Shown piece after piece: positions 16,592 to 23,653 of a stretch of DNA of 23,653 bases. A program made the position numbers and the translations under genes. Below the pieces are notes generated by a model. That model did no database searches. It was not told the DNA's origin and was given only the letters and a program-made list of their open reading frames with translations. Within the stretch, counting starts at the first letter, position 1, and every line of letters begins with the position of its first letter. The stretch is from JBFGCA01 sp041567315 (GTDB taxonomy: Bacteria > Acidobacteriota > Thermoanaerobaculia > Multivoradales > JAHEKO01): the NCBI GenBank assembly GCA_041567315.1, contig JBFGCA010000073.1, positions 1-23,653 on the forward strand. The letters run 5' to 3'.

Positions 16592-16918
16592 ATGAAGGGA
16601 AGCAACGCCGGGACCCTGCGGGGCACCCGCCCCGTGGACAGCCACCTCAAGGCCGAGCGCATCCAGAGTCTCCTGGGTCGGCTGCCCGGCTGGGAGGCCA
16701 GCGAGGGCAACGCCGCCGTCCGCCGCACCTACCGGCTCCCCGACGTCACCTCGGCCCTGGCGTTTGTCCAGTACGTCGGGACCCTGGCCCGTTCCTCCGG
16801 TCAAAACCCGGACCTGCGCCTGCACGCCAACGAGGTCACCGTCATCCTGGCCGGCCCCGGCGCCGCGGGCCTCACCGAGGCCGACCTCGAGCTGGCGCGG
16901 CTGCTGGACCAGCGCTAG
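16592..16918 (+). CDS. DCoH/pterin-carbinolamine dehydratase-like protein lacking catalytic histidines
   Basis: A 108-residue protein with the fold signature of pterin-4a-carbinolamine dehydratase: an RTYRLPDVTSALAFVQYVG strand-helix, then ARSSGQNPDLRLHANEVTV, and the C-terminal GLTEADLELARLLD, which matches the family's GGLT..D..LA..ID end. In true enzymes the middle reads H-[HN]-P and later THD; here these positions are Q-N-P and AGP, so the catalytic histidines are gone. It may be a binding or scaffold member of the fold rather than a dehydratase. The ATG at 16592 has GGAG 6 bases upstream. A longer frame from 16364 is rejected because it runs through the promoter. It is convergent with tonB, 33 bases apart. 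Confidence 0.7.
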   Translation: MKGSNAGTLRGTRPVDSHLKAERIQSLLGRLPGWEASEGNAAVRRTYRLPDVTSALAFVQYVGTLARSSGQNPDLRLHANEVTVILAGPGAAGLTEADLELARLLDQR

Positions 16919-16939
16919 CCTGCACTTCTCACCGGCTCG

Positions 16940-16960
16940 CTGCGGCCCGGGCTACCGCAG
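16940..16960. terminator. Candidate hairpin between convergent genes
   Basis: CTGCGG (16940-16945) and CCGCAG (16955-16960) can pair around a 9-base loop at the junction of the DCoH-like gene and tonB, overlapping the tonB stop. There is no T-run on either side, so it would not be a canonical intrinsic terminator. Confidence 0.25.
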
Positions 16961-17647
16961 GTCGAAGCGGACGGTCAGGTTGTAGAGCACCGCCACCGGC
17001 CGGCCGTCGAGGGTCGCCGGCTCGAAGCGCCAGCGGCGGACGGCGTTCACCGCCGCCTCGGTGAGCCCGAACCCCAGGTCCCTGAGCACCTTGACGTCGC
17101 GCACGCTGCCGTCCCGGTCGATCACCGCCTCGAGGACCACGATCCCGGTGCGGCGGGCGCGGCGGGCGACCTCGGTGTAGGCCGGGTCGGGCCCCGAGAG
17201 GCGCAGCGGACGGGTCATGCCGGCGCCGAACCGCAGCGGCGCCGATTCCGGGACCGGCGGCGGCGGCGCCAAGACCGGCAGCGTGGGGCTCAGAATCACC
17301 GGCAATGGCGCAATGCGGGTCGACGGCTCGACCGGCACCGGATCCTCGATCAGCAGCTCGGGCACCGGGACCGTCCGCGCCTCCGGCCGCGCCGGGCGCT
17401 GGGTGGGGACCGGCGGCGGCTCGGGCGGCCTGATCCGGAAATCCTCCAGCCGGAAGATCGCGGGCGGCGCCGGCGGTTCGTCCAGCGGCAGCCGGCGCAG
17501 ACCGGGCACGGTCACGCTGAGAAGAGCCAGGTGAAAGAGCACAGAGCCCGCCAGACAGGCGCGCAGCCGGGCGCGATCCCGCAGCTCCTCCGCGGTCTCC
17601 CACGGGGCTGCGGAAACTGCCTGTGGACGGTGGATCGGTGGACGCAT
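16952..17647 (-). CDS. TonB-like energy transducer
   Basis: A 231-residue protein with TonB architecture. It has a short cytoplasmic N-terminus, one membrane helix (about 29-48), a Pro-rich periplasmic spacer (about 53-135, including PPEPPPVPTQRPARP) and a C-terminal TonB domain (about 152-229) with GIVVLEAVIDRDGSVRDVKVL and AVRRWRFEPATLDGRPV. TonB proteins pass proton-motive-force energy from ExbBD to outer-membrane receptors. No exbB, exbD or receptor gene is visible nearby, so its partner is elsewhere. The ATG at 17647 has a strong ribosome site (AAGGAGG, 6 bases upstream). It lies 70 bases downstream of the lyase gene on the same strand and could be its operon mate or have its own promoter. 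Confidence 0.92.
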   Translation of the reverse strand: MRPPIHRPQAVSAAPWETAEELRDRARLRACLAGSVLFHLALLSVTVPGLRRLPLDEPPAPPAIFRLEDFRIRPPEPPPVPTQRPARPEARTVPVPELLIEDPVPVEPSTRIAPLPVILSPTLPVLAPPPPVPESAPLRFGAGMTRPLRLSGPDPAYTEVARRARRTGIVVLEAVIDRDGSVRDVKVLRDLGFGLTEAAVNAVRRWRFEPATLDGRPVAVLYNLTVRFDLR

Positions 17648-17717
17648 GGCCGGCCTCCTTCGCGGTCTCTCTATGGGGTTTGACCCGCCACCGCCCCGAT
17701 CCGTTCCTCCGCACCGC

Positions 17718-19517
17718 CTACATCGAGATCGAGCCCTTGCGGAAGTCGGTCCGGCCGAGCAGCGCGTTGAGCAGCACCGGTCGGCCGGCGGCCAGCTCGG
17801 CCCGAGCGGCGGTCAGGGCTCCGGGCAGGGCGTCGAGGTCTTTGATCAGGAACCCGGCGCCGCCGTAGCCCTCAGCCACGGTGTGGTAGTCGGTCCGCCG
17901 CAGCACCGTGCCGACGTCGTCACCCAGGATCTCGACCTGCTCGCGGGCGATCTGCGCCCAGGAGGCGTCGTTGCCCACCACCGCGATGACCGGCAGCCGG
18001 TGCCGGACGAAGGTGTCGAACTCGGCCAGGCTGTAGGCCGCCGAGCCGTCGCCCCACAGCAGCCAGACCTCGGCGTCGGGCCGGCACAGCTTGGCGCCCA
18101 GCGCGAAGCCGGCCCCCACCCCCAGGGTGCCGAACACCCCCGGATCGAGCCAGCTGAGCGGTGCGCGCGGCGAGATGACGTAGGAGGCGGTGGCCACGAA
18201 GTCGCCGCCGTCGGCCACCAGCAGGCCGTCGCCCGGTAGGGCTTCGTCGAGGGCGCGGCAGAGGGCCAGCGGATTGCAGTGCTCGGTGGGCTGGGCGGCG
18301 CGCCCCGCGATGTCGGCCTCGCGCTCGGCGTCGCGCTGGCGCAGACGGGCCAGCCAGTCGGGCCAGCGCCCGGCAGTGCCGCTCGACGCGGACGCGCCGG
18401 CGGCGCCCTCGCCGGTCGGGCCGGCGCCCGACCCGGCTGCGGGCAGTGCGGCGGCCAGCGCCCGCAGCAGGCGGCCGGGGTCGGCCTCGACCGTCAGCGC
18501 CGGGCGGCGGTTGCGCTCGGCCTCCTCGCGGCTGCGGTTGACGGCGACCACCCGGGCGCGACCCGCGATCTGCCGCCCGTAGTCGAGCCGGAAGTCGCAG
18601 GGCACGCCGGCCAGCAGCACCAGGTCGGCCTCCTTGAGAGCCTCGCGGCGCCGGTGCCGGAGCTGCAGCGGATGGCCTGCGCCCAGCAGCCCGCGGGCCA
18701 TGCCCGACAGGTAGGTCGGTGCGCCCAGGCGCCCGGCCGCCGCCGCCAGCTCGCCCACCGCGGCCGGCTCGAGCACCGCCTGGCTGCCCACCATCAGCAC
18801 CGGGCGCTCGGCGGCGGCGAGCAGGCGGGCGGCGCGGCGGACCGCGGGCGCGGCGGGCAGGGCGGCCTCCGGGCGCCGCGGCGGAGCCCCGTCGGCGGCG
18901 GACCCGCCGGCGCCGGCGAACAGCCGCCGCACGTGCCAGTCGAGATAGCGCGCGACGGCCCGCCCGGCGAGGCTGCGGGCGCCGGCCGCCGCCTTGGCGC
19001 CGTAGAGCGAGGCCACCAGCCGGCGCTCGTAGAGCAGGTCTACGGGGCACTCCAGGAAGACCGGTCCCGGCACCCCTTCGGCGGCGATCCACAGCGCGCG
19101 CTCGAGCAGCGGCTCGAGATCGCGAACCCGCCCCGCGGTGGCGGTCCACTTGACGCAGGTCCCGAGCAGCTCGAGCTGCTCGATGTCCTGGAGCGCCCCG
19201 CGGCCCTTGAGGATGGTGCCGGTGGCGCCGCCCAGCAGCACCACCGGCGACTGCGCGAGCTGGGCGTTCTTGACCGCGGTGAGAGTGTTGGTGACGCCGG
19301 GGCCGGCGGTCACCGCAGCCACGCCCGGCACCCCGGTCAGCCGCGCCACCGCGTCGGCGGCGAAGACCGCGCTCGCCTCGTCGCGCACGTCCACCACCCG
19401 GATGCCGCGCTGCTTGGCGCCCACCAGGATGGGCGAGATGTGGCCGCCGCAGAGGGTGAACAGGAAGCGGACCCCGTGGCGCTCCAGCACCCGGGCGATC
19501 CGCTCGCCACCGGTCAT
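17718..19517 (-). CDS. Thiamine-diphosphate enzyme, ILVBL/HACL2-like 2-hydroxyacyl-CoA lyase or acetolactate synthase-like protein
   Basis: A 599-residue ThDP-dependent enzyme. The N-terminal Pyr domain (about 1-170) closely resembles human ILVBL (HACL2): HGVRFLFTLCGGHISPILV, VFAADAVARLTG, AAVTAGPGVTNTLTAVKNAQ and LLGGATGTILKGRGALQDI. The ThDP-activating glutamate is E47. The central domain spans about 220-360. The C-terminal domain has the cofactor/metal motif GDGSAAYS (489-496) with N516. The ending DFRKGSISM parallels that of ILVBL proteins. The closest characterised relatives cleave 2-hydroxy fatty acyl-CoA to an aldehyde and formyl-CoA (alpha-oxidation); true acetolactate synthase activity is less likely because no ilvN/ilvC is nearby. 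Its ATG overlaps the thioesterase stop by 4 bases, which fits acyl-CoA chemistry. A linker at about 355-385 is low complexity. Confidence 0.85.
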   Translation of the reverse strand: MTGGERIARVLERHGVRFLFTLCGGHISPILVGAKQRGIRVVDVRDEASAVFAADAVARLTGVPGVAAVTAGPGVTNTLTAVKNAQLAQSPVVLLGGATGTILKGRGALQDIEQLELLGTCVKWTATAGRVRDLEPLLERALWIAAEGVPGPVFLECPVDLLYERRLVASLYGAKAAAGARSLAGRAVARYLDWHVRRLFAGAGGSAADGAPPRRPEAALPAAPAVRRAARLLAAAERPVLMVGSQAVLEPAAVGELAAAAGRLGAPTYLSGMARGLLGAGHPLQLRHRRREALKEADLVLLAGVPCDFRLDYGRQIAGRARVVAVNRSREEAERNRRPALTVEADPGRLLRALAAALPAAGSGAGPTGEGAAGASASSGTAGRWPDWLARLRQRDAEREADIAGRAAQPTEHCNPLALCRALDEALPGDGLLVADGGDFVATASYVISPRAPLSWLDPGVFGTLGVGAGFALGAKLCRPDAEVWLLWGDGSAAYSLAEFDTFVRHRLPVIAVVGNDASWAQIAREQVEILGDDVGTVLRRTDYHTVAEGYGGAGFLIKDLDALPGALTAARAELAAGRPVLLNALLGRTDFRKGSISM

Positions 19518-19903
19518 CGATCGAGGACGTGGCGGTCGGGGGTATAGCAGACCGTCTCGGCGCGCAGCACCACCTCGTCCCCGCGGCGGACGTCGACGGT
19601 GACGATCTTCTTCGCCCCCTCCTGGTCGAGCAGCACCGCCTCGGCCTCCAGCACCTCGCCGACCCGTACCGGCAGCAGGAAGCGGGCGCGGGCCGAACCC
19701 AGGACCACGTGCGGATGGTCGACGGCCAGCATGGCGGCGTAGTCGGCGAGACCGAACACGAAACCGCCGTGGACCAGCCCGCGCCCGTCCGCCTGCATCT
19801 CGGCAACGGCCTCCAGACGCACCCGCGCGAACCCCTCGCGCAGCTCGACCGGCTCACCGCACAGCCGGCGGTCGATGGCCTGGTGGGTGGACGGCTCCTT
19901 CAC
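19514..19903 (-). CDS. Hotdog-fold acyl-CoA thioesterase (PaaI-like)
   Basis: A 129-residue protein with the hotdog motif HGGFVFGLADYAAMLAVDHP (from residue 45), the helix and catalytic region of PaaI/4HBT thioesterases, then VLGSARARFLLPVRVGEVLEAEA. These enzymes hydrolyse acyl-CoA thioesters as tetramers. The frame opens at TTG 19924, but that codon overlaps the predicted -10 box, so I prefer GTG 19903, giving the usual MKEPSTHQAIDRRLCGEPVEL-like start. Its stop overlaps the lyase ATG by 4 bases (ATGA). The pair may release acids from acyl-CoA intermediates before or after cleavage by the lyase; this is inference from the operon. Confidence 0.85.
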   Translation of the reverse strand: MKEPSTHQAIDRRLCGEPVELREGFARVRLEAVAEMQADGRGLVHGGFVFGLADYAAMLAVDHPHVVLGSARARFLLPVRVGEVLEAEAVLLDQEGAKKIVTVDVRRGDEVVLRAETVCYTPDRHVLDR

Positions 19904-19911
19904 GGTGACTC

Positions 19912-19949
19912 TGTGGCGCCACAATAAGGGATGGACCGGCCCGGCACAA
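19912..19949 (-). promoter_or_regulatory. Promoter and palindromic operator candidate of the thioesterase-lyase operon
   Basis: Minus strand TTGTGC (19944-19949), 17-base spacer, TATTGT (19921-19926). A perfect 12-base palindrome TGTGGCGCCACA (19912-19923) overlaps the -10 box and the start of transcription, a typical repressor position. It supports GTG 19903 as the start codon and an operon separate from the P5C dehydrogenase genes upstream. Confidence 0.45.
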
Positions 19950-19976
19950 GCGGGCCGCGGCCGCCGCGGGCGCGTC

Positions 19977-21601
<1,625 letters not shown>

Positions 21602-21605
<4 letters not shown>

Positions 21606-21886
21606 GCCGACTCCCCGAACTCGCCGAGCGGCCGGATGCTGGCCACCCGCTGGCGCGGAATGGCCAGACGGTCGTGCCGTTTCCACACCCCGAAGCGGGC
21701 GGCGCGCTCCAGGTACTCGGCCTTGGAGCGGCCGCCGTCGCCGTCGCGGTGGACGTCGACGTCCTGGAGGATCACCATCAGCTCGTCGATGTCGTCGCAG
21801 CGGCCCACGTAGAGCTCGGGACCGTCGGTGTCCACCACCACGGTGATGCCGTGGAGCCGGTGCTTGCCGTCGTGGAACGTACCCAC
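21602..21886 (-). CDS. Small uncharacterised protein (94 aa)
   Basis: A 94-residue protein of unknown function. It has a beta-rich start (HRLHGITVVVDTDGPELYVGRCDDID), a central VDVHRDGDGGRSKAEYLERAARFGVW and an ending KRHDRLAIPRQRVASIRPLGE. The alternation of charged and hydrophobic residues, and tight coupling on both sides, show it is a real gene. GTG 21886 overlaps the bacilliredoxin TAG by one base, and its TGA overlaps the P5C dehydrogenase GTG (4 bases). A longer frame upstream is only the bacilliredoxin gene read out of frame. There is no signal peptide, so it is cytoplasmic. Its job is likely tied to its two neighbours, but I do not recognise it. Confidence 0.8.
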
Positions 21887-22323
21887 TACGACGTCGCGGC
21901 GGGCGCCGCCAGGCAGCGGTCGAAAGCAGCGGTCAGGTCGGCCGCCACGTCCTCGGCGCTGCGGCTCTCGATCCGGTGGCGCGGCACGAAATAGACCAGC
22001 TCGCCGTCCTTGAACAGGGCGATCGACGGGCTGGAGGGCGGGATGTCGGCGAAATAGCTGCGCAAGCGCGCCGTCGCCTCGAGATCCTGGCCGGCGAAGA
22101 CCGTGGCCAGGCGCTCGGGCCGCAGCGGGTGCTCCAGAGCGCGCCGGACGCCGGGCCGTGCCTGGCCGGCGGCGCAGCCGCACACCGAATTGACCACCAG
22201 CAGGGCGGTGCCCCGGCGGTCGGCCATGAATTCGTCCACCTCCTCGGCGGTGAGCAGCTCGTTGAAGCCGACCGAGGTCAGCTCCTCTTTCATCGGGCGG
22301 ACCATGAGTGGGCTGTAGGGCAC
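21886..22323 (-). CDS. Bacilliredoxin (BrxA/BrxB, YphP/YqiW family)
   Basis: A 145-residue thioredoxin-fold protein. In Firmicutes the family removes bacillithiol from oxidised protein cysteines. The active site is the characteristic CGC, residues 48-50, in VVNSVCGCAAGQARPG, followed by the family stretch FADIPPSSPSIALFKDGELVYFVPRH. The start is GTG 22323 with a perfect AGGAGG 9 bases upstream; the protein then begins MPYSPLMVRPMKEEL. It heads the coupled three-gene operon with the 94-residue protein and P5C dehydrogenase. Bacillithiol or a related thiol is therefore expected in this organism, but no biosynthesis genes are in view. Confidence 0.92.
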   Translation of the reverse strand: MPYSPLMVRPMKEELTSVGFNELLTAEEVDEFMADRRGTALLVVNSVCGCAAGQARPGVRRALEHPLRPERLATVFAGQDLEATARLRSYFADIPPSSPSIALFKDGELVYFVPRHRIESRSAEDVAADLTAAFDRCLAAPAATS

Positions 22324-22389
22324 GGTGTGGAACCTCCTCGTTGGGCGCTTCTCGGGGTGGGGCCGCCGCGGGCCGGCGGCGCGGGGGGT

Positions 22390-22442
22390 ATTCTACGACA
22401 CCGGCCGGCGCGGTTCGTGAAGACCGAGCGCTCGGTTAGACT
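22390..22442. promoter_or_regulatory. Divergent promoter region with a TetR-like palindrome
   Basis: The gap 22324-22453 separates the bacilliredoxin operon from the DJ-1 lipoprotein gene. On the minus strand TAGAAT (22390-22395) is a good -10 box. On the plus strand TAGACT (22437-22442) could be a -10 for the gene at 22454, leaving a leader of only a few bases. A perfect 14-base palindrome ACCGAGCGCTCGGT (22423-22436) touches the plus -10 and lies upstream of the minus promoter. Its form resembles TetR-family operators. No clear -35 box is seen for either direction. Confidence 0.45.
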
Positions 22443-22453
22443 CCCCGATCGCC

Positions 22454-23416
22454 ATGGCTTCGACCCCGAGCAGCCCTAGCAGCCCGTGGTGGAAGTCTGC
22501 CCGGCCGTCTGGCGGCGGGGCGGAGCCGTCTGCGGCGTTGCCGCTCCTCGACAATGGCTCGGCATTGCCTGCGTCGCGTCGCCTGGCATCCGGCCCCGCC
22601 ACGCTCGCCAGCCAACCCGACCGACTTCCACCACGGACTGCTAGCCGACGGACCAGCGGTCGCCGCGGCCGCGGTGCACTCCCCACGACCCTGCTGGGAG
22701 CCGCCCTGCTGGGATGCGCCCCGCCGCCGGGCGCGGCCGGCGCCACGGTCATCGAGCTGCCGGCCGGGCGGCCGCTCAAGGCCGGATTCCTGGTGGTCGA
22801 CGGCGTCTACAACACCGAGCTCGCCGCCCCCTGGGACGTCTTCCAGCACACCGTCCACCACCGGGCGCCGGAGCCGGGCATCGAGGTCTTCGCGGTGTCG
22901 CCCGACGGCGGGCCGGTGACCACCGCCGAGGGGCTCCGTCTGCTGCCCGACTACGGCTTCGACGACGTACCGGAGATGGACATCCTGGTGGTGCCCAGCA
23001 CCGAGGGCAGCCGCGACCGGGACCTCGAGGACGGCCGGCTGGTGGAGTGGGTGCGCGGGGCCGGCGGGCGCGCCCGCCTGGTGGTCTCTCTGTGCTGGGG
23101 CGCTTTTCTGCTCGCCGAGGCCGGTCTGCTCGACGGCCACGCCTGCACCACCTTTCCGGGCGACTACGGGACCTTCGCGCGTGCCTTCCCGGACCACGAC
23201 CTGCGGGTCAACGTCAGCTTCGTCCACCACCGCCGCGCCCTTACCTCGCAGGGCGGCGCCCGCAGCTACGAGGCGGCGCTCTACCTGGTGCAGCTGCTCT
23301 ATGGCGAGGAGGTGGCCCGCGGCATCGGCCGCGGCCTGCTGGTCCCCTGGCCGCCGGCGCCCGACGCGCGCCCGGCCTTCGTCAGCGACCCCACGGTCGA
23401 GCTCGTCTGGCGCTAG
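22454..23416 (+). CDS. DJ-1/PfpI-family (class I amidotransferase-like) lipoprotein with an in-frame palindromic insertion
   Basis: A 320-residue open frame. Residues 100-320 form a DJ-1/PfpI domain: AGFLVVDGVYNTELAAPWDVF, VPEMDILVVPSTEGS, the nucleophile C214 in VVSLCWGAFLLAEAGLLDG, and TTFPGDYGTFARAFPD. Relatives include isonitrile hydratase and AraC-linked GATase1 domains; the substrate is unknown. Residues 69-88 are a lipoprotein signal core ending LLGC (C88), far too deep in the protein to work normally. Residues about 10-64 are encoded by the palindromic element at 22476-22644. Without its 165 bases the signal peptide would start at the ATG and its lipobox cysteine would be residue 33. 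No ATG or GTG start and no ribosome site lies between the element and the signal core; an in-frame TTG at 22565 is the only alternative. Export of the present product is doubtful. Confidence 0.85.
   Translation: MASTPSSPSSPWWKSARPSGGGAEPSAALPLLDNGSALPASRRLASGPATLASQPDRLPPRTASRRTSGRRGRGALPTTLLGAALLGCAPPPGAAGATVIELPAGRPLKAGFLVVDGVYNTELAAPWDVFQHTVHHRAPEPGIEVFAVSPDGGPVTTAEGLRLLPDYGFDDVPEMDILVVPSTEGSRDRDLEDGRLVEWVRGAGGRARLVVSLCWGAFLLAEAGLLDGHACTTFPGDYGTFARAFPDHDLRVNVSFVHHRRALTSQGGARSYEAALYLVQLLYGEEVARGIGRGLLVPWPPAPDARPAFVSDPTVELVWR
22476..22644. mobile_element. Palindromic element, copy 1, flanked by CTAG (in-frame insertion)
   Basis: A 169-base segment starting and ending with CTAG that folds on itself almost end to end. 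The outer arms at 22476-22497 and 22623-22644 pair over 22 bases with one mismatch. The central hairpin is CAATG (22552-22556), loop GCTCGG, CATTG (22563-22567). The core (22535-22588) closely matches copy 2. Taking one CTAG as target duplication, the inserted length is 165 bases, a multiple of three, and the element is open in the host gene's frame. It encodes no protein of its own that looks real, so it must be moved by something else. Confidence 0.8.
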
Positions 23417-23579
23417 TGTGGCGTCTCCGACTTCGCCTTACCATCTAGGCGGCCCTCGCTGGCGCTGCCGGCGTTGCGCTTCCTCGACATAGTCCCCGCT
23501 ATGCCTGCGTCTGCGCGCCTTGGCAGCACCAACGATTGACTCGCCTATCTGGCAAGCCAAGTCGGAGACGCCACACTAG
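23413..23579. mobile_element. Palindromic element, copy 2, flanked by CTAG (between convergent stops)
   Basis: A 167-base segment with CTAG at both ends. The outer arms pair perfectly over 21 bases inside the element, and 23 if the flanking CG bases are counted (23411-23433 with 23559-23581). The central hairpin is CATAG (23488-23492), loop TCCCCG, CTATG (23499-23503). The core 23471-23525 matches copy 1 (22535-22588), but the arms differ in sequence while keeping self-complementarity. The left CTAG contains the TAG stop of the DJ-1 gene and the right CTAG contains the stop of the minus-strand gene beyond. It could also act as a bidirectional terminator. Confidence 0.8.
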
Positions 23580-23653
23580 CGGCCGAAGACGACCCGCAGC
23601 TCGCCGTCCCGGGCCTCGGCCCGCAGCAGCCGCACGCCGCCGTCGGCGAGGTC
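23576..23653 (-). CDS. C-terminal end of an unidentified gene
   Basis: Only the last 25 codons are visible, reading from the right edge to a TAG at 23576-23578. The peptide ends RLLRAEARDGELRVVFGR. The alternating beta-like pattern and the G/C third positions look coding, and the stop lies in the right CTAG of palindromic copy 2. Too short to identify. Confidence 0.5.
   Translation of the reverse strand, partial: DLADGGVRLLRAEARDGELRVVFGR

Noticed and set aside
21606..21686. Upstream ATG start for P5C dehydrogenase
   Set aside because: It would overlap the 94-residue gene out of frame. GTG 21605 gives the normal family N-terminus and a 4-base stop/start overlap.
22476..22644. Ordinary REP element or rho-independent terminator
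   Set aside because: REP units are about 20-40 bases. Here the whole ~165-base unit is palindromic, has CTAG target-like ends and lies inside a coding frame, with no T-run.
22436..23230. 264-residue minus-strand frame across the DJ-1 gene
   Set aside because: It exists because the palindrome is open on both strands and GC-rich antisense frames lack stops; its sequence is not protein-like.

Overview
The window is uniformly GC-rich (clearly above 65 %, with strong G/C third-position bias) and bacterial, with short intergenic gaps and many stop/start overlaps of 1-8 bases. The gene mix is two-cysteine-pair zinc ribbons, an XRE regulator paired with a TPR protein carrying an HLLxGCxxC motif, an AttH-type ABC operon, an ILVBL-like lyase, P5C dehydrogenase and bacilliredoxin. 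This fits an Acidobacteriota-like (possibly Thermoanaerobaculia) genome, but that placement is inferred from gene style, not from a marker gene. There are no rRNA or tRNA genes and no CRISPR array.

Layout. 1-958 (minus): the start of an AGCS alanine/glycine:cation symporter, preceded by and coupled to a small eight-cysteine protein. 1059-6217 (plus): a tight operon of a tandem PilZ protein, a LolD/MacB-type ATPase, a double-FtsX permease and an AttH/CrtC-like lipoprotein, probably an envelope lipid or lipoprotein system. 6218-6554: a decayed NTF2/Cds6-like domain fragment. 6555-11174 (plus): a 1539-residue polytopic protein with extracytoplasmic sensor regions, one Cache-like, and a STAND-like cytoplasmic tail that lacks a Walker A motif. 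11190-14101 (minus): a cyclase-family lipoprotein and a secreted S9 serine peptidase. 14213-16407: a possible signalling module, namely a 39-residue hydrophobic peptide gene behind paired direct repeats, convergent with an XRE regulator-TPR protein pair. 16592-17647: a DCoH-like protein lacking catalytic histidines, then TonB on the opposite strand. 17718-19903 (minus): a hotdog thioesterase and a 2-hydroxyacyl-CoA lyase-like enzyme with their own promoter. 19977-22323 (minus): bacilliredoxin, a 94-residue conserved-looking protein and P5C dehydrogenase, all start/stop coupled. 22454-23416 (plus): a DJ-1/PfpI-family lipoprotein. 23576-end (minus): the end of an unknown gene.

The most striking observation is a pair of about 165-base, nearly full-length palindromes at 22476-22644 and 23413-23579. 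Each is bounded by CTAG on both sides. They share a roughly 55-base core but have different outer arms, each arm matching its own partner. The apical stem differs between copies by compensatory changes. Removing copy 1 plus one CTAG (165 bases, 55 codons) joins the upstream ATG in frame to a textbook lipoprotein signal peptide. Removing copy 2 plus one CTAG leaves two convergent genes whose TAG stops share one CTAG. Both sites therefore look like insertions of a non-autonomous palindromic mobile element with a 4-base CTAG target duplication, one of them in frame inside a gene. I do not recognise it as a named family.
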